A DNA stretch of 64,000 nucleotides from Microstegium vimineum (Eukaryota > Streptophyta > Magnoliopsida > Poales > Poaceae), in NCBI GenBank assembly GCA_022036555.1, contig CM039139.1, forward strand, positions 10,676,262-10,740,261, read 5' to 3'. The position numbers were made by a program, and so were the translations under genes. Positions 1 through 9,032 of the stretch are shown here, piece by piece; within the stretch, counting starts at the first letter, position 1; every line of letters starts with the position of its first letter. The notes beneath the pieces are model-generated. The model saw only the letters and a program-made list of their open reading frames with translations, searched no databases and had not been told where the DNA came from.

Positions 1-2600
1 GATATGAGATAATAAGCCGCCGTAAACAGGTCAAACGAAAAAAAAAACAAAACGCAAACAAAGTTGAATTCTGGAGCGACTAGCACGTCTCTGCCTGGCA
101 CAGAATCTGCGTAATATAAGAGGACAAAGGCGCCGCGCGCTAGAGCTAGCGCACACCCGATTGTACGCTAAGAGCATCGTTGAGATGAGCGTCGGCGACG
201 GCGATTCCGATTTGGCATGTTACCACCGCGACTGCAACGGCAAATTGCTCGGCGCACGCACAAGAAGATGCGTTGGACTGGACTGCTGGACCTGCAGCCT
301 ATGCAGTGCAGCAGGGGTGTCCGTCCACATCGGTTGCCGAAGAGACGTCAGCGTAGCGGAGCACTGCTATGCTGTCCCCGCACTGTCCTGGCGCGCACAA
401 GCACAAGCACAACCAACTGGCACGGCTCGGCGAGACGGAGACCCAATCATCTGTCTGGTCGCTTGGCTGGCTCGGTGGGTGCGCAAAAGAAGCGCGCGCC
501 GCCTACTGCGGTGCGGCGGTAGAATTGTAGAAAACACGAGGCGTGCCCGGGCGCTTTCGAGCTGTAAAGCGAGGCCATCCGCGTCGACCCCTCTAACGCG
601 CCGGTGCGAGCGAGCTCGATCGGAAGCGGGAGGATGACCCGATGGCCGGCCGCGTTTTCGCCACGGACATCCACACCACGGCGTGAGCCGGGCACTCCGC
701 ACTCGGCATGAGCTGGACTGGATATTTCGTTAACCAGGTGAATTTGTGAACCAAGGGGTTCAGACTTGGGAGGCTCAGATCGTTACGTTCCTGTTATACT
801 TGGCTGCACAATCTGCGGCGAAAATTTGTGCTGAGGGCGACGCGTGCTGAAAAAGGAAGGGAATAAGGAACGTGGGGAAACGGCGATTTCTTCGTGCTCT
901 CATCTGCCATCGAGTGGCCATGCCTCTGACTCCACCGAAATTATTGGAAATGGTCGGTCGGTCGTTTATAGAGAGAAGAAGAAAAGTAAGGCAGGCCGGT
1001 ACTGCGATGCCTTTTTTTTTTTTTCATCAATACTATAATCACGGCTGCGTTAGGGAAATCCGCCGTGCGAGAGTACCAGTTTCGGCAAAAGGTAATTGGT
1101 CCTTGGTTGCCAAGGAAAAAAAGGTGGCCGTTGTTGTTGCCAAGGGGGGAAAAAGGCGACCATCCCTCGGTTCAGCCAGATGCGCCGGAGAGAGCAACTG
1201 CGTGGCGAAGCTTGTGATGAAGTTGTTTACCGTGTACCATGGTCTCCAAACAACAGGAACGCGAAGTAGGCCTGCCAGTTGACTGATTTGGCATTGGTGC
1301 GTTTCTTCCACTAGTGACCGAAATGCCTCTCTCGATTCACACTGCCGTGCTTTTGGCATTGACCGATACGGCATGACATTTCCTAGGATGACGCATAAAG
1401 TGACACCATGACTACGTTGATTCCTAAACCATCGGCCTTCGGGTGAATCAGAAACACTAATATACTACATCAACAAAGCTAACGATGGTACTTCGAAGAT
1501 TCCGTAGCTCGTGAAAGAACAAACAAACAAGCGGAGAGTTCTTCTCAACAAGTGTAGGAGTACTACGTATTTGTCTGTACTTCTGACAAGACATGACACG
1601 GCACAGCTACAAAGCTGTTGTGTCTCAAGTGAGGTGCCTGTGCTTCCCGATCGGTAGCTAGCAAAAGATGGCTGGCTCCTGGCTGGGATGGTGACAAATT
1701 AACAGAAGAGGACAAGTTTGTTGGACCTGTCGACGAGTCGATGCAAAGCACAACGCGACAGTGTGAGCATATATCATGCAGATTGCCTTGGAATGTTAGT
1801 ACTAGTAGAAAACGTAGGCCATGTCTTTGATCGATTATCTTGCCACGAAAGATTCCGCCGGTGAGTGCAGTTAGCTACCCAAGGAGATCAGAACTCGCCA
1901 GGCAAATTATCCTTTTTGATTGTTGAAACGGTTGGGTGCCAGCGTTGGTTAATGACTGTACATATGTGCTCAAACGATCTGCTATCATAATCAGAGTAAG
2001 GAGAAGAAATGGCCTTGTCATGTTATGTTAGGTGACAAATTACTCTGCAGACCCTTGTACCCTACAGATGTTAGCGGCAAGCTGTCTGTGTCATTCAGTT
2101 GATCAAATCGGATGACGAAATGCAACATTAGCCTTCAGTCTCTTTTTTTCTTTTCCGATAAGCTTTCAGTCTATTTAATTATTTAATGTAACTCATGTGT
2201 ACAATGAAATCGCTCTATCTGGAATTGACAGGTCTGAGGTGTAGTGACGGATGGTGTAAAGAAAAGGAGAAGAACGGAAATCTCCACTACCTTTGGGTGC
2301 AAACCCGCTCGCGAAAAAAAAAACCTTTGGGTCACTCAGGAGAAGAACGGACTACGTGCGGAGCACAAAAACTGATGCCGAGTTGCCGACGGCCCACCGT
2401 AACATTTGGGTCAGATTGGGCTAGTTGGGCCGATGAAGAAGGGTTTTCCTGGTCTGATCAGATTGGGTCACGCTCAAGTTGGACCGATGAAGTGGGCCTT
2501 CAAAAGTCTCAGGCGATGTATATGAGGCCCACTTTCTGTTCGTCGCTGCTGCTTATTCGTAAAATTGTATTGTACAGAGGCAACAAAACATCATTTCTCC
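1..2600. other. left flank without a recognised gene
   Basis: I see no coding region that I can support. Bases about 120-720 are GC-rich with many overlapping open frames on both strands, none of which shows a family motif; they may be the CpG-rich 5' edge of a gene lying left of the window. Bases 750-2200 are AT-richer and show no repeat or motif that I recognise. From about 2400 there are several TGGGCC/GGGCCC-type elements, common in plant promoters, which probably belong to the upstream region of the FBPase gene. Confidence 0.5.
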
Positions 2601-2618
2601 CTCTTCTCATATACTCCT

Positions 2619-2630
2619 ATTATATATATA
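2619..2630 (+). promoter_or_regulatory. candidate TATA box of the FBPase gene
   Basis: An alternating TA run (TATATATATA at 2621-2630) lies about 280 bases upstream of the FBPase ATG. It is the best TATA-like sequence between the GGGCC-rich upstream stretch and the start codon. The transcription start is not known, so this is inference from position and composition only. Confidence 0.4.
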
Positions 2631-2909
2631 GGCGATCCATTACAATGCCAGTTTAGTGGAATTCGATTGGCATAACCAATATGCGCTGCAAGCATCCACT
2701 GAGCAGCTAGGAGTAGTAATCAGGAAGCCTGAAGCTGGTGAAGCAACGTCGTCCTCACAATTCTTCCCCCCAATCCACACTCCCTCCCAAACCACACAAA
2801 CGGACAAACCCAACCCGAAACCAATGGAACAAAACAAGAAGCCTCCACCGCAGTTGAGGCAGCAGTGGCAAGAGCAGCAGAGAGGCGAGCGCACGTGCCA
2901 CCTGCAGCA

Positions 2910-4598
2910 ATGGCCGCCGCCGCCGCCGCCACCACCTCCTCCCACTTGCTCCTTCTCTCCCGCCAGCAGGCGGCCTCCCTCCGATGCTGCCGCCTCTCCT
3001 TCCTCGGCCAGTCCAGAAGGCCCGGCGGCAGGGTCACGGCGGCCCAGCAGGGTCACGTGCGGTGCATGGCGGCCGTGGACACTGCTGCGGCCACGGCGAC
3101 GGAGACGACGAGCCCGAAGTCGAGCAGCTACGAGATCGTGACGCTCACGACGTGGCTGCTGCAGCAGGAGCGGACCGGCGCGATCGACAACGAGATGACC
3201 ATCGTGCTGGCCAGCATATCCACGGCGTGCAAGCAGATCGCCTCGCTGGTGCAGCGCGCGCCCATCTCCAACCTCACGGGCGTCCAGGGCGCCGTCAACA
3301 TCCAGGGCGAGGACCAGAAGAAGCTCGATGTCGTCTCCAACGAGGCAAGTGACTCGATCGCCCGCGTTTTGTATGTACACACAGTCACACACCAGACACA
3401 TGTAAAAGAAAAAAAAAAGCATTCCAGCGCGATCGACCAACACAAGTAGACAAATAAACACAAGCATCAAGAACAACACGACGCTCGCAGGTGTTCTCAA
3501 ACTGCCTCAAGTCGAGCGGTCGCACCGGCGTGATCGCCTCGGAGGAGGAGGACGTGCCAGTCGCGGTGGAGCAGAGCTACTCCGGCAACTACATCGTCGT
3601 GTTCGACCCTCTCGATGGCTCCTCTAACATCGACGCCGCCGTCTCCACCGGCTCCATCTTCGGCATCTACAGCCCCAACGACGAGTGCCTCGCCAACGTC
3701 GAGGACAATGAGACCGTAAGTGCTACGTAGCACCCTTGTCTCCCTGCATATATTCTGGTCTGGGTAGCTCATCATGCGCAGGCAGAGCCGCAGACCGTTC
3801 CACGTTCTACGTAACAAATTTTATCTCCAACAAACACTGCATTGTGGCAGCTTGGCTCGGCGGAGCAGAGGTGCATTGTGAGCGTGTGCCAGCCGGGGAG
3901 CAACCTGCTGGCCGCCGGCTACTGCATGTACTCGAGCTCGGTGATCTTCGTGCTCACCGTCGGCACGGGGGTGTACGTGTTCACGCTGGACCCCATGTTC
4001 GGCGAGTTCGTGCTGACGCAGGAGAAGGTGCAGATCCCCAAGGCCGGCAAGATCTACGCCTTCAACGAGGGCAACTACGCGCTCTGGGACGACAAGCTCA
4101 AGAAGTACATGGACAGCCTCAAGGAGCCCGGCGACTCCGGGAAGCCTTACTCCGCGCGCTACATCGGCAGCCTCGTCGGCGATTTCCACCGCACTCTGCT
4201 CTACGGAGGCATCTACGGCTACCCCAGGGACAAAAAGAGCAAGAACGGCAAGCTGCGGCTTCTCTACGAGTGCGCGCCCATGAGCTTCATCGTCGAGCAG
4301 GCCGGTGGCAAGGGCTCTGATGGCCACCAGAGAATTCTCGACATCATACCTACAGAGGTACATATCAAACTATGAGGCCCGGCCCCTTTAGAACTCGGGA
4401 TGCTTTCGTGAAATCCTACGTTTTTCTCTGAAATTCTTGTATTATGTTCCCTTTGAAACTCCTGCCTTTGAATGTAGAACTGTGTCCAGATGATAGATTA
4501 TTAACCATTGTGTTTGTGTTGTGAAGGTCCACCAAAGAGTTCCTCTGTACATCGGGAGCGTGGAGGAAGTGGAGAAGGCGGAGAAATTCTTGGCTTGA
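2910..4598 (+). CDS. FBP1: chloroplast fructose-1,6-bisphosphatase (4 exons)
   Basis: The enzyme hydrolyses fructose-1,6-bisphosphate to fructose-6-phosphate and phosphate in the chloroplast stroma (Calvin-Benson cycle, starch synthesis). Exons by eye: 2910-3344, 3491-3715, 3851-4357 and 4527-4598, all phase 0, giving 412 residues, a normal length for the plastid form. The first ATG in frame opens an Ala/Ser/Arg-rich stretch (about 1-50) typical of a transit peptide. The active-site motif FDPLDGSSN is near residues 183-191, and the C-terminal substrate region includes YGGIYGYP and APMSFIVEQAGG. Three cysteines, near residues 211, 228 and 233, sit in the insertion where the chloroplast enzyme forms its thioredoxin-regulated disulfide, so this is the redox-controlled plastid type and not the cytosolic one. 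Intron 1 begins with GCAAGT (a GC-AG intron); the others are GT-AG. No frame break is seen. Confidence 0.95.
3345..3490 (+). other. GC-AG intron 1 of the FBPase gene
   Basis: The codons for Asn-Glu at 3339-3344 are followed directly by GCAAGT, and the next exon begins after CGCAG at 3490 with Val-Phe-Ser-Asn, which matches the uninterrupted family sequence. No GT nearby gives the same frame. GC-AG introns are a known minor class spliced by the ordinary spliceosome; the rest of this donor (CAAGT) fits the U1 consensus well. Confidence 0.8.
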
Positions 4599-4787
4599 AT
4601 TGAATGTCCCTGCTCGATGCCAGAGCTATCTGATCAGATGAACTCCCGAAGACAAACAATGCAGTATATATTGTAGAAATTTCTTTTGCGATGGAAAAGA
4701 AAATCCAATTTTCAAGAAATCACGTTGTGGAGTTGTGATTTGTGAAGTCAATGTCTAACTAGATCAAGATAGGAAGGGATGTATACA

Positions 4788-4885
4788 CTTCCTCCATCCC
4801 AAAATAAGTCTTCATCTCGTATTTCGAGAAATCAATCAATCTCAATTTTGGTCAGATATAATACATAAATTTTCAGGAGTAACTA
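4788..4885. repeat. possible Stowaway-like MITE remnant
   Basis: The stretch begins CTTCCTCCATCCCAAAATAA, close to the CTCCxTCCxTxxCAAAATA start of grass Stowaway-type MITEs, and runs into an AT-rich segment. I could not find a clean opposite inverted end or a TA target duplication, so this is a weak call. It lies in the intergenic DNA between the FBPase and the small HSP gene. The rest of 4599-5433 holds only the presumed 3' UTRs of these two convergent genes. Confidence 0.3.
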
Positions 4886-5433
4886 CTCTGTCTTCAATAA
4901 TTATGCATTTATCGATTTAAGTATGTTTATATATATTTATTTTAAGATAATCTAAATATTAGTATATGATTTTTTAAAAGGTCTTATATTTTAATATATT
5001 TCAAAAATAAGTATAACCATATACTCTACGTATAGTGACATATTTAACTATCTGACATGGTCTAGTATGATCACATATATATACTCCATCTATACGAGCG
5101 GGGGAAACAGAATTTCTAATAGTGCAAACAAACACGGGAAACAAATCAATCTCTGAATTCTCGCACAAATTTTGACGAAATAGACAAAACATACTATATT
5201 AATATTACATTCTCATTTTTGAACTAGCATACCATCCAATAAAGCTATGCTTGACTCGAGTACTTGACGTCTCCACGCAACAGTGGCTCGCCGGACACTC
5301 AGCCAGAACTCTAACAAACGGGAAACACATGGAGTATAAACTGAAACACTACACACAATTACACAACGGACGCGCGTTCCTTTTAGGACAGGTAATTGGG
5401 GGCTAGAGCTTGCGGCGCTGGCGTGCTTCCTTA

Positions 5434-5895
5434 CTAGCCGGTGATCTGGACGTTCTTGATGTCGGCCTTCTTGACCTCCTCCTTGGGCACGGTGACGGTG
5501 AGCACGCCATTCTCCATGGACGCCTTGATGTGCTCCGTCTTGGCGTTCTCGGGCAGCCTGAACCTGCGCAGGAACTTGCCGCTGCTGCGCTCCACGCGGT
5601 GCCAGGTGTCCGTCTTCTCCTCCTGCTCCTTGTTGCGCTCGCCGCTGATCTGAAGGATGTTGTCGTCCTCGACCTCCACCTTCACCTCTTCCTTCTTCAG
5701 CCCCGGGACGTCCGCCTTGAACACGTGAGCTTCGGGGGTCTCCTTCCAGTCGATCCGCGCGCCGGCAAATGCCGCGGTCTCCGAGCTAGGGATGAGACGG
5801 CTACGGCTGTTGCCGGAGCCGAAGGGGAAGCCCTCGAAGGGGTCCCAGAGGTCGAGGGAGAAGGGGTCGAACACGTTGCTGCGGCGGATCAGCGA
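5434..5895 (-). CDS. class I cytosolic small heat-shock protein (copy A)
   Basis: This is a single-exon gene of 153 residues, about 17 kDa. It is an ATP-independent holdase chaperone that forms oligomers and binds unfolding proteins during heat stress in the cytosol. The N-terminus MSLIRRSNVFDPFSLDLWDP carries the DPFSLDLWDPF motif of class I plant Hsp20 proteins. The alpha-crystallin domain runs from about residue 46 (ARIDWKETPEAHVFKADVPG) to 137, including the consensus block ENGVLTVTVPKEE, and the C-terminus VQITG holds the I/V-x-I/V anchor motif. The start was chosen as the ATG before SLIRR because the frame stays open upstream through promoter DNA. It is divergent from, and very similar to, the gene at 6460; most differences lie in the N-terminal arm. 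TAG is followed at once by a second stop. Confidence 0.95.
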   Translation of the reverse strand, partial: SLIRRSNVFDPFSLDLWDPFEGFPFGSGNSRSRLIPSSETAAFAGARIDWKETPEAHVFKADVPGLKKEEVKVEVEDDNILQISGERNKEQEEKTDTWHRVERSSGKFLRRFRLPENAKTEHIKASMENGVLTVTVPKEEVKKADIKNVQITG

Positions 5896-6003
5896 CATGG
5901 TGGGATGGGTCTGTTGTGATTTCGAGTTTTGATCGAAAATTCGGACTGGCGTTTGACAGCGTCGTTGTGCTGCTTGCCGGCTCTGATGCGGCGGGACGGC
6001 ACA

Positions 6004-6010
6004 ATTTATA
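6004..6010 (-). promoter_or_regulatory. TATA box of small HSP copy A
   Basis: Read on the minus strand this is TATAAAT, 109 bases from the ATG, which is a usual distance for plant small HSP genes. It mirrors the box of copy B on the other strand. Confidence 0.75.
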
Positions 6011-6047
6011 GCGACGCGACGGACGGTGGGCTTAGGAGGCCGTGGGC

Positions 6048-6075
6048 TTCTGGATACTTCTGGCTCATTCGTGAA
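6048..6075 (-). promoter_or_regulatory. six-unit heat-shock element
   Basis: Units read at exact 5-base spacing: TTC (6048), GAT, TTC (6058), GCT, TTC (6068), GAA (6073). Four of six match the alternating TTC/GAA consensus perfectly and one more at two of three bases. It lies about 40 bases upstream of the copy A TATA box, a favoured HSE position. Confidence 0.7.
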
Positions 6076-6318
6076 CGTACTGGTTGCAACCGGACTTGAA
6101 GGACTGGGCCACAAATGGAGACGGTTGGACCAACCGTGATAGTCGAACATGAGACTGTCGAAGATTCCAGATCCGTCTAGCAGATAGAGTCCATTGCGCA
6201 CAGCCCATAGGAGCCTCTGTGAATTTTGGCCCAACCGTGAGATCTAGTAACTGCTAGCCCACGCTGGAGAACACGAGAGAACTCTGGAAGCCCACAGCCA
6301 GGCCCTCCCGTCGATTGC

Positions 6319-6325
6319 TATAAAT
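6319..6325 (+). promoter_or_regulatory. TATA box of small HSP copy B
   Basis: TATAAAT lies about 135 bases upstream of the ATG at 6460, just after GAA half sites at 6269-6289. The intervening leader is AC-rich and free of upstream ATGs in the frame of the gene. Confidence 0.75.
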
Positions 6326-6459
6326 TGAGCCGGCCCCCGCTCAACGCTCCTCATCAGAAGTCAGACAAGCCAAGAAACGCAAGAAACCTGAAACTGAGTC
6401 GTCGAAGACTCGAAGCAACCAAAATCCCAGTCACTCAAAACCCGACCCAAGTGCCAACA

Positions 6460-6942
6460 ATGTCGCTGATTCACCGTGGAAGCGCATTCGACCCCTTCTC
6501 CCTCGACCTCTGGGACCCCTTCCAGGGCTTTCCCTTTGGCTCTGGAAGCAGCAGCAGCCTATTCCCCTCGTTTGGAGGCGCCAACTCGGACTCGGAGACG
6601 GCCGCCTTCGCCGGTGCCCGCATCGACTGGAAAGAGACGCCGGAGGCACACGTGTTCAAGGCCGACGTGCCGGGGCTGAAGAAGGAGGAGGTCAAGGTGG
6701 AGGTCGAGGACGACAACGTGCTCCAGATCAGCGGTGAGCGCAACAAGGAGCAGGAGGAGAAGACGGACACCTGGCACCGCGTGGAACGCAGCAGCGGCAA
6801 GTTCCTGCGCAGGTTCAGACTGCCGGAGAACGCCAAGACGGAGCAGATCAGTGCGTCCATGGAGAATGGTGTGCTCACCATCACCGTGCCTAAGGAGGAG
6901 GCCAAGAAGCCCGACGTCAAGCCTATCCAGATTTCCGGCTAG
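6460..6942 (+). CDS. class I cytosolic small heat-shock protein (copy B)
   Basis: A single-exon gene of 160 residues. As for copy A, it is predicted to be a cytosolic class I Hsp20 chaperone. It has the DPFSLDLWDPF motif after MSLIHRGSAF, a slightly longer Ser/Gly-rich N-terminal arm (SSSSLFPSFGGANSDS), an alpha-crystallin domain at about 53-144 and the IQISG tail. Its core is nearly identical to copy A (for example VEVEDDNVLQISGERNKEQ against VEVEDDNILQISGERNKEQ), so the pair arose by an inverted duplication or is kept alike by gene conversion. The ATG at 6460 is preferred to the open upstream frame because it follows a TATA box and aligns with the family start. A 64-bp tandem duplication follows in the 3' UTR. 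Confidence 0.95.
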   Translation: MSLIHRGSAFDPFSLDLWDPFQGFPFGSGSSSSLFPSFGGANSDSETAAFAGARIDWKETPEAHVFKADVPGLKKEEVKVEVEDDNVLQISGERNKEQEEKTDTWHRVERSSGKFLRRFRLPENAKTEQISASMENGVLTITVPKEEAKKPDVKPIQISG

Positions 6943-6980
6943 AGGAACCTGGAATCCTGGATGCTTCATGCTCAATTACA

Positions 6981-7108
6981 ATAACTAATGCTTCATGTTC
7001 GTCTTGTGTCGATTGGGTAGTTCTTCACATGTCTAGCACAATTGATAACCAATGCTGCATGTTCGTCTTGTGTCGATTGGGTAGTTCTTCACATGTCTAG
7101 CACAATTG
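6981..7108 (+). repeat. 64-bp tandem duplication in the small HSP 3' UTR
   Basis: Bases 6981-7044 are repeated at 7045-7108 with two differences that I can see (AACTAATGCTT against AACCAATGCTG). It begins 39 bases after the stop codon of copy B. It looks like a recent slippage or unequal-exchange product; no function is evident. The following 7109-7350 is AT-rich 3' flank without a gene. Confidence 0.85.
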
Positions 7109-7350
7109 TCGCTCTACTGCTGTTTTGGGTGTCTGAGTAGCGTGGGTTGTGTTTCGGACGAGATCGAAGTGTCATTTGTGTATCAGTGTCGCCTGTCGCG
7201 TCTGTAATAAATAAACCAGGTTTCAAAGATTTTCCAAATGAGTTTCAAAGAATTTAGTTCTACGCCGTCTTTGGAATAAAGTCTTACGGTACTCGTAAGC
7301 TATGTCTCATCAAATACGTGGTATCTACAGAAAATACTGTCGTCGCATTT

Positions 7351-8980
7351 GAAGAATCATGGACCCTTGTGTTTAGGCGATTAACGACAATGTCAGGTCA
7401 CTATAACTAACGTGTGTTTTGCAGAGGCAAAGTCATTTGTGTTAGGTCATTAGTGATACAATTTGAATGAGTTTAATGAATATTCATGCCCCCAAGATGG
7501 AAATCGTTTTGGTTGCAAAGGATGATGATACAAGTTGAAGACTAGGCTAGTTCTTAGTGCCATAAGGTTGAGAAGGGCACTAAGTATAGCTAGGGTTTTG
7601 TTTTTCCTTTGACCGTACTATAAAGGGGGGTATGAGATTAGTAGCTTGACGGTATATGCACATTTGTCACAACTAGTCCTAGAGACCTTACTTTCAGCCC
7701 TTGGTTAACCCTAGAAATGGTAGGAGAAAAATCCCTCGAGAGATCTCAGCGAAATCAGTTGAAATAGGGGGAGAAAGAGGCTCCGGACCAGTCTGCCAAG
7801 TAGGCGTCGGACCAAGGAAAGTGGTCCGACGGTCCCTGACTTAGGAAAAAGTCCAGCTCGAGAAGCTCCGGACCACTGTCTGGAGAGCGTCGGACCATAG
7901 AAGAGTGGTCCGATGGCTCGTGTCAGAGAGAGAGAGAGAGCCTGAAAGAAGGCTCCGGACTAGTCCGACGGCTAGTCCGACGCTTCAAGACAGGAGGTTG
8001 TTTTCATACAGTAAGCTCCCTAGCTCCGGACCAGAGCGTCGGACAAGGCCTCCGGACCAAGGAGAGTGGTCCGGTGGTTCGAAGAAGAGAAAATGTTTTC
8101 ACTCAGTGAGCACCCTAGCTCCGGACCAGTGCGTCGAACCAGGGCGTCAGACCAAGCAGAGTAGTCCGATAGTACATGAGTTGAAATTCAGAGTGAGCTC
8201 CGGACTAGTCCGGTGGCTTCGCAGAGAAAAGAAAAAGCAAAAAACGGTTAGTTTTGGAGGTGGGGACTATTTATAGTTGCCCCATTCGTCCTTAGGAGGT
8301 CTCTTGGCCATTGTTTCAGCTGGTGACACCTTGAGAGAACCTTTGGAAAGTCAAGTGCCTAGTGAGGGAGAGATTAGAGAGTTCATCTTGTTCTTCCCTC
8401 CTAGAGTGATTAGGAGTGACTTGTGTGCATCCATCCACCTTCCTAGCCTTGAGTTGGTCAAGTGAAGGTCTTGTGCTTGTTACTCTTGGTGTTCGACAAC
8501 ACCTAGACGGTTTGGTGGTGTTCGGAGGAAGTGATCGCCGAAAGATTGTTGGCGGCTCTTCTCCAAGCTTCTGTGATCGGTTGTGGGCGATTCACCGAGT
8601 CGGAGTGACGAAGAATCAGCCCGTAGAGAGCACTCTACCCTTGCACGGGTAGAGGGGGAGCGATACCTTGGGAGGTGCTCCAACGAGGACTAGGGGGGTG
8701 TGTTGACACCTCGATACCTCGGGAAAACATCGCTGCGTCACTAAGAATCTCTTTTCCCTAGCTCTTTATATTTCCGCATTACATTCCGTCTTGTTCTTAT
8801 CTTACCTACTAGAATTGCTTAGGTTGTTCTTAAATTTCATGAACTGCTACCGCTTTCTAGCTAGGACACACGGACGGTAGGCACTAGGGGGTGATTGGCA
8901 TTTGATAGGTTTTCATATTTGCTTTAGAAATTTAAAACAAGCCCAATTCACCCCCCCTCTTGGGCATCTTGATCCTTTCA
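7351..8980 (+). repeat. 5' LTR of the copia element
   Basis: This 1630-bp direct repeat of 39956-41602 starts TG and ends CA. Between about 7780 and 8215 it holds a dense cluster of TCCGGACCA, GGTCCGACG and CTAGTCCG motifs, many of them palindromic around CCGG or GGTCCGAC. Two TATA-like boxes are seen: TATAAAG at 7619-7625 and TATTTATA at 8267-8274. The second, downstream of the motif cluster, is the better promoter candidate. The open frames at 7905-8652 are by-products of this repeat-rich DNA and not genes. Confidence 0.93.
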
Positions 8981-8982
8981 AT

Positions 8983-8994
8983 TGGTATCAGAGC
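8983..8994 (+). promoter_or_regulatory. primer-binding site (initiator tRNA-Met)
   Basis: TGGTATCAGAGC begins two bases after the 5' LTR. It is the standard copia primer-binding site complementary to the 3' end of plant initiator methionine tRNA, where minus-strand cDNA synthesis starts. Confidence 0.9.
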
Positions 8995-9032
8995 CAGGTT
9001 GCTCTAAATTAGGCTTCACCGCCTAGAGCAAG

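Larger units (their letters stand above)
5896..6459. promoter_or_regulatory. shared bidirectional heat-shock promoter
   Basis: These 564 bases separate the start codons of two head-to-head small HSP genes. A TATAAATT box lies about 110 bases upstream of copy A, reading on the minus strand (6004-6010), and a TATAAAT box lies at 6319-6325 about 135 bases upstream of copy B. Heat-shock elements (alternating GAA/TTC at 5-base spacing) occur at 6048-6075 and as a shorter GAAxxTTC at 6160-6167; GAA half sites recur at 6269, 6279 and 6287, close to the copy B TATA. That heat-shock factors bind here and drive both genes is inference from established HSE rules. Confidence 0.8.

Noticed and set aside
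161..702. Overlapping GC-rich open frames on both strands at the left end
   Set aside because: Arg/Ala-rich composition from GC-rich DNA, with no domain, splice signal or preferred frame.
2640..3500. 286-residue minus-strand frame
   Set aside because: Shadow of FBPase exon 1 and its upstream region; the plus strand gives a full conserved enzyme.
5896..6234. Upstream extension of small HSP copy A in the same open frame
   Set aside because: It runs through the TATA box and heat-shock element; the family start is the ATG at 5893-5895.
7905..8652. Plus-strand frames in the copia 5' LTR (and their twins near 40541-41311)
   Set aside because: Both lie at matching positions in the two LTRs and encode repeat-derived Arg/Ser/Pro sequence.
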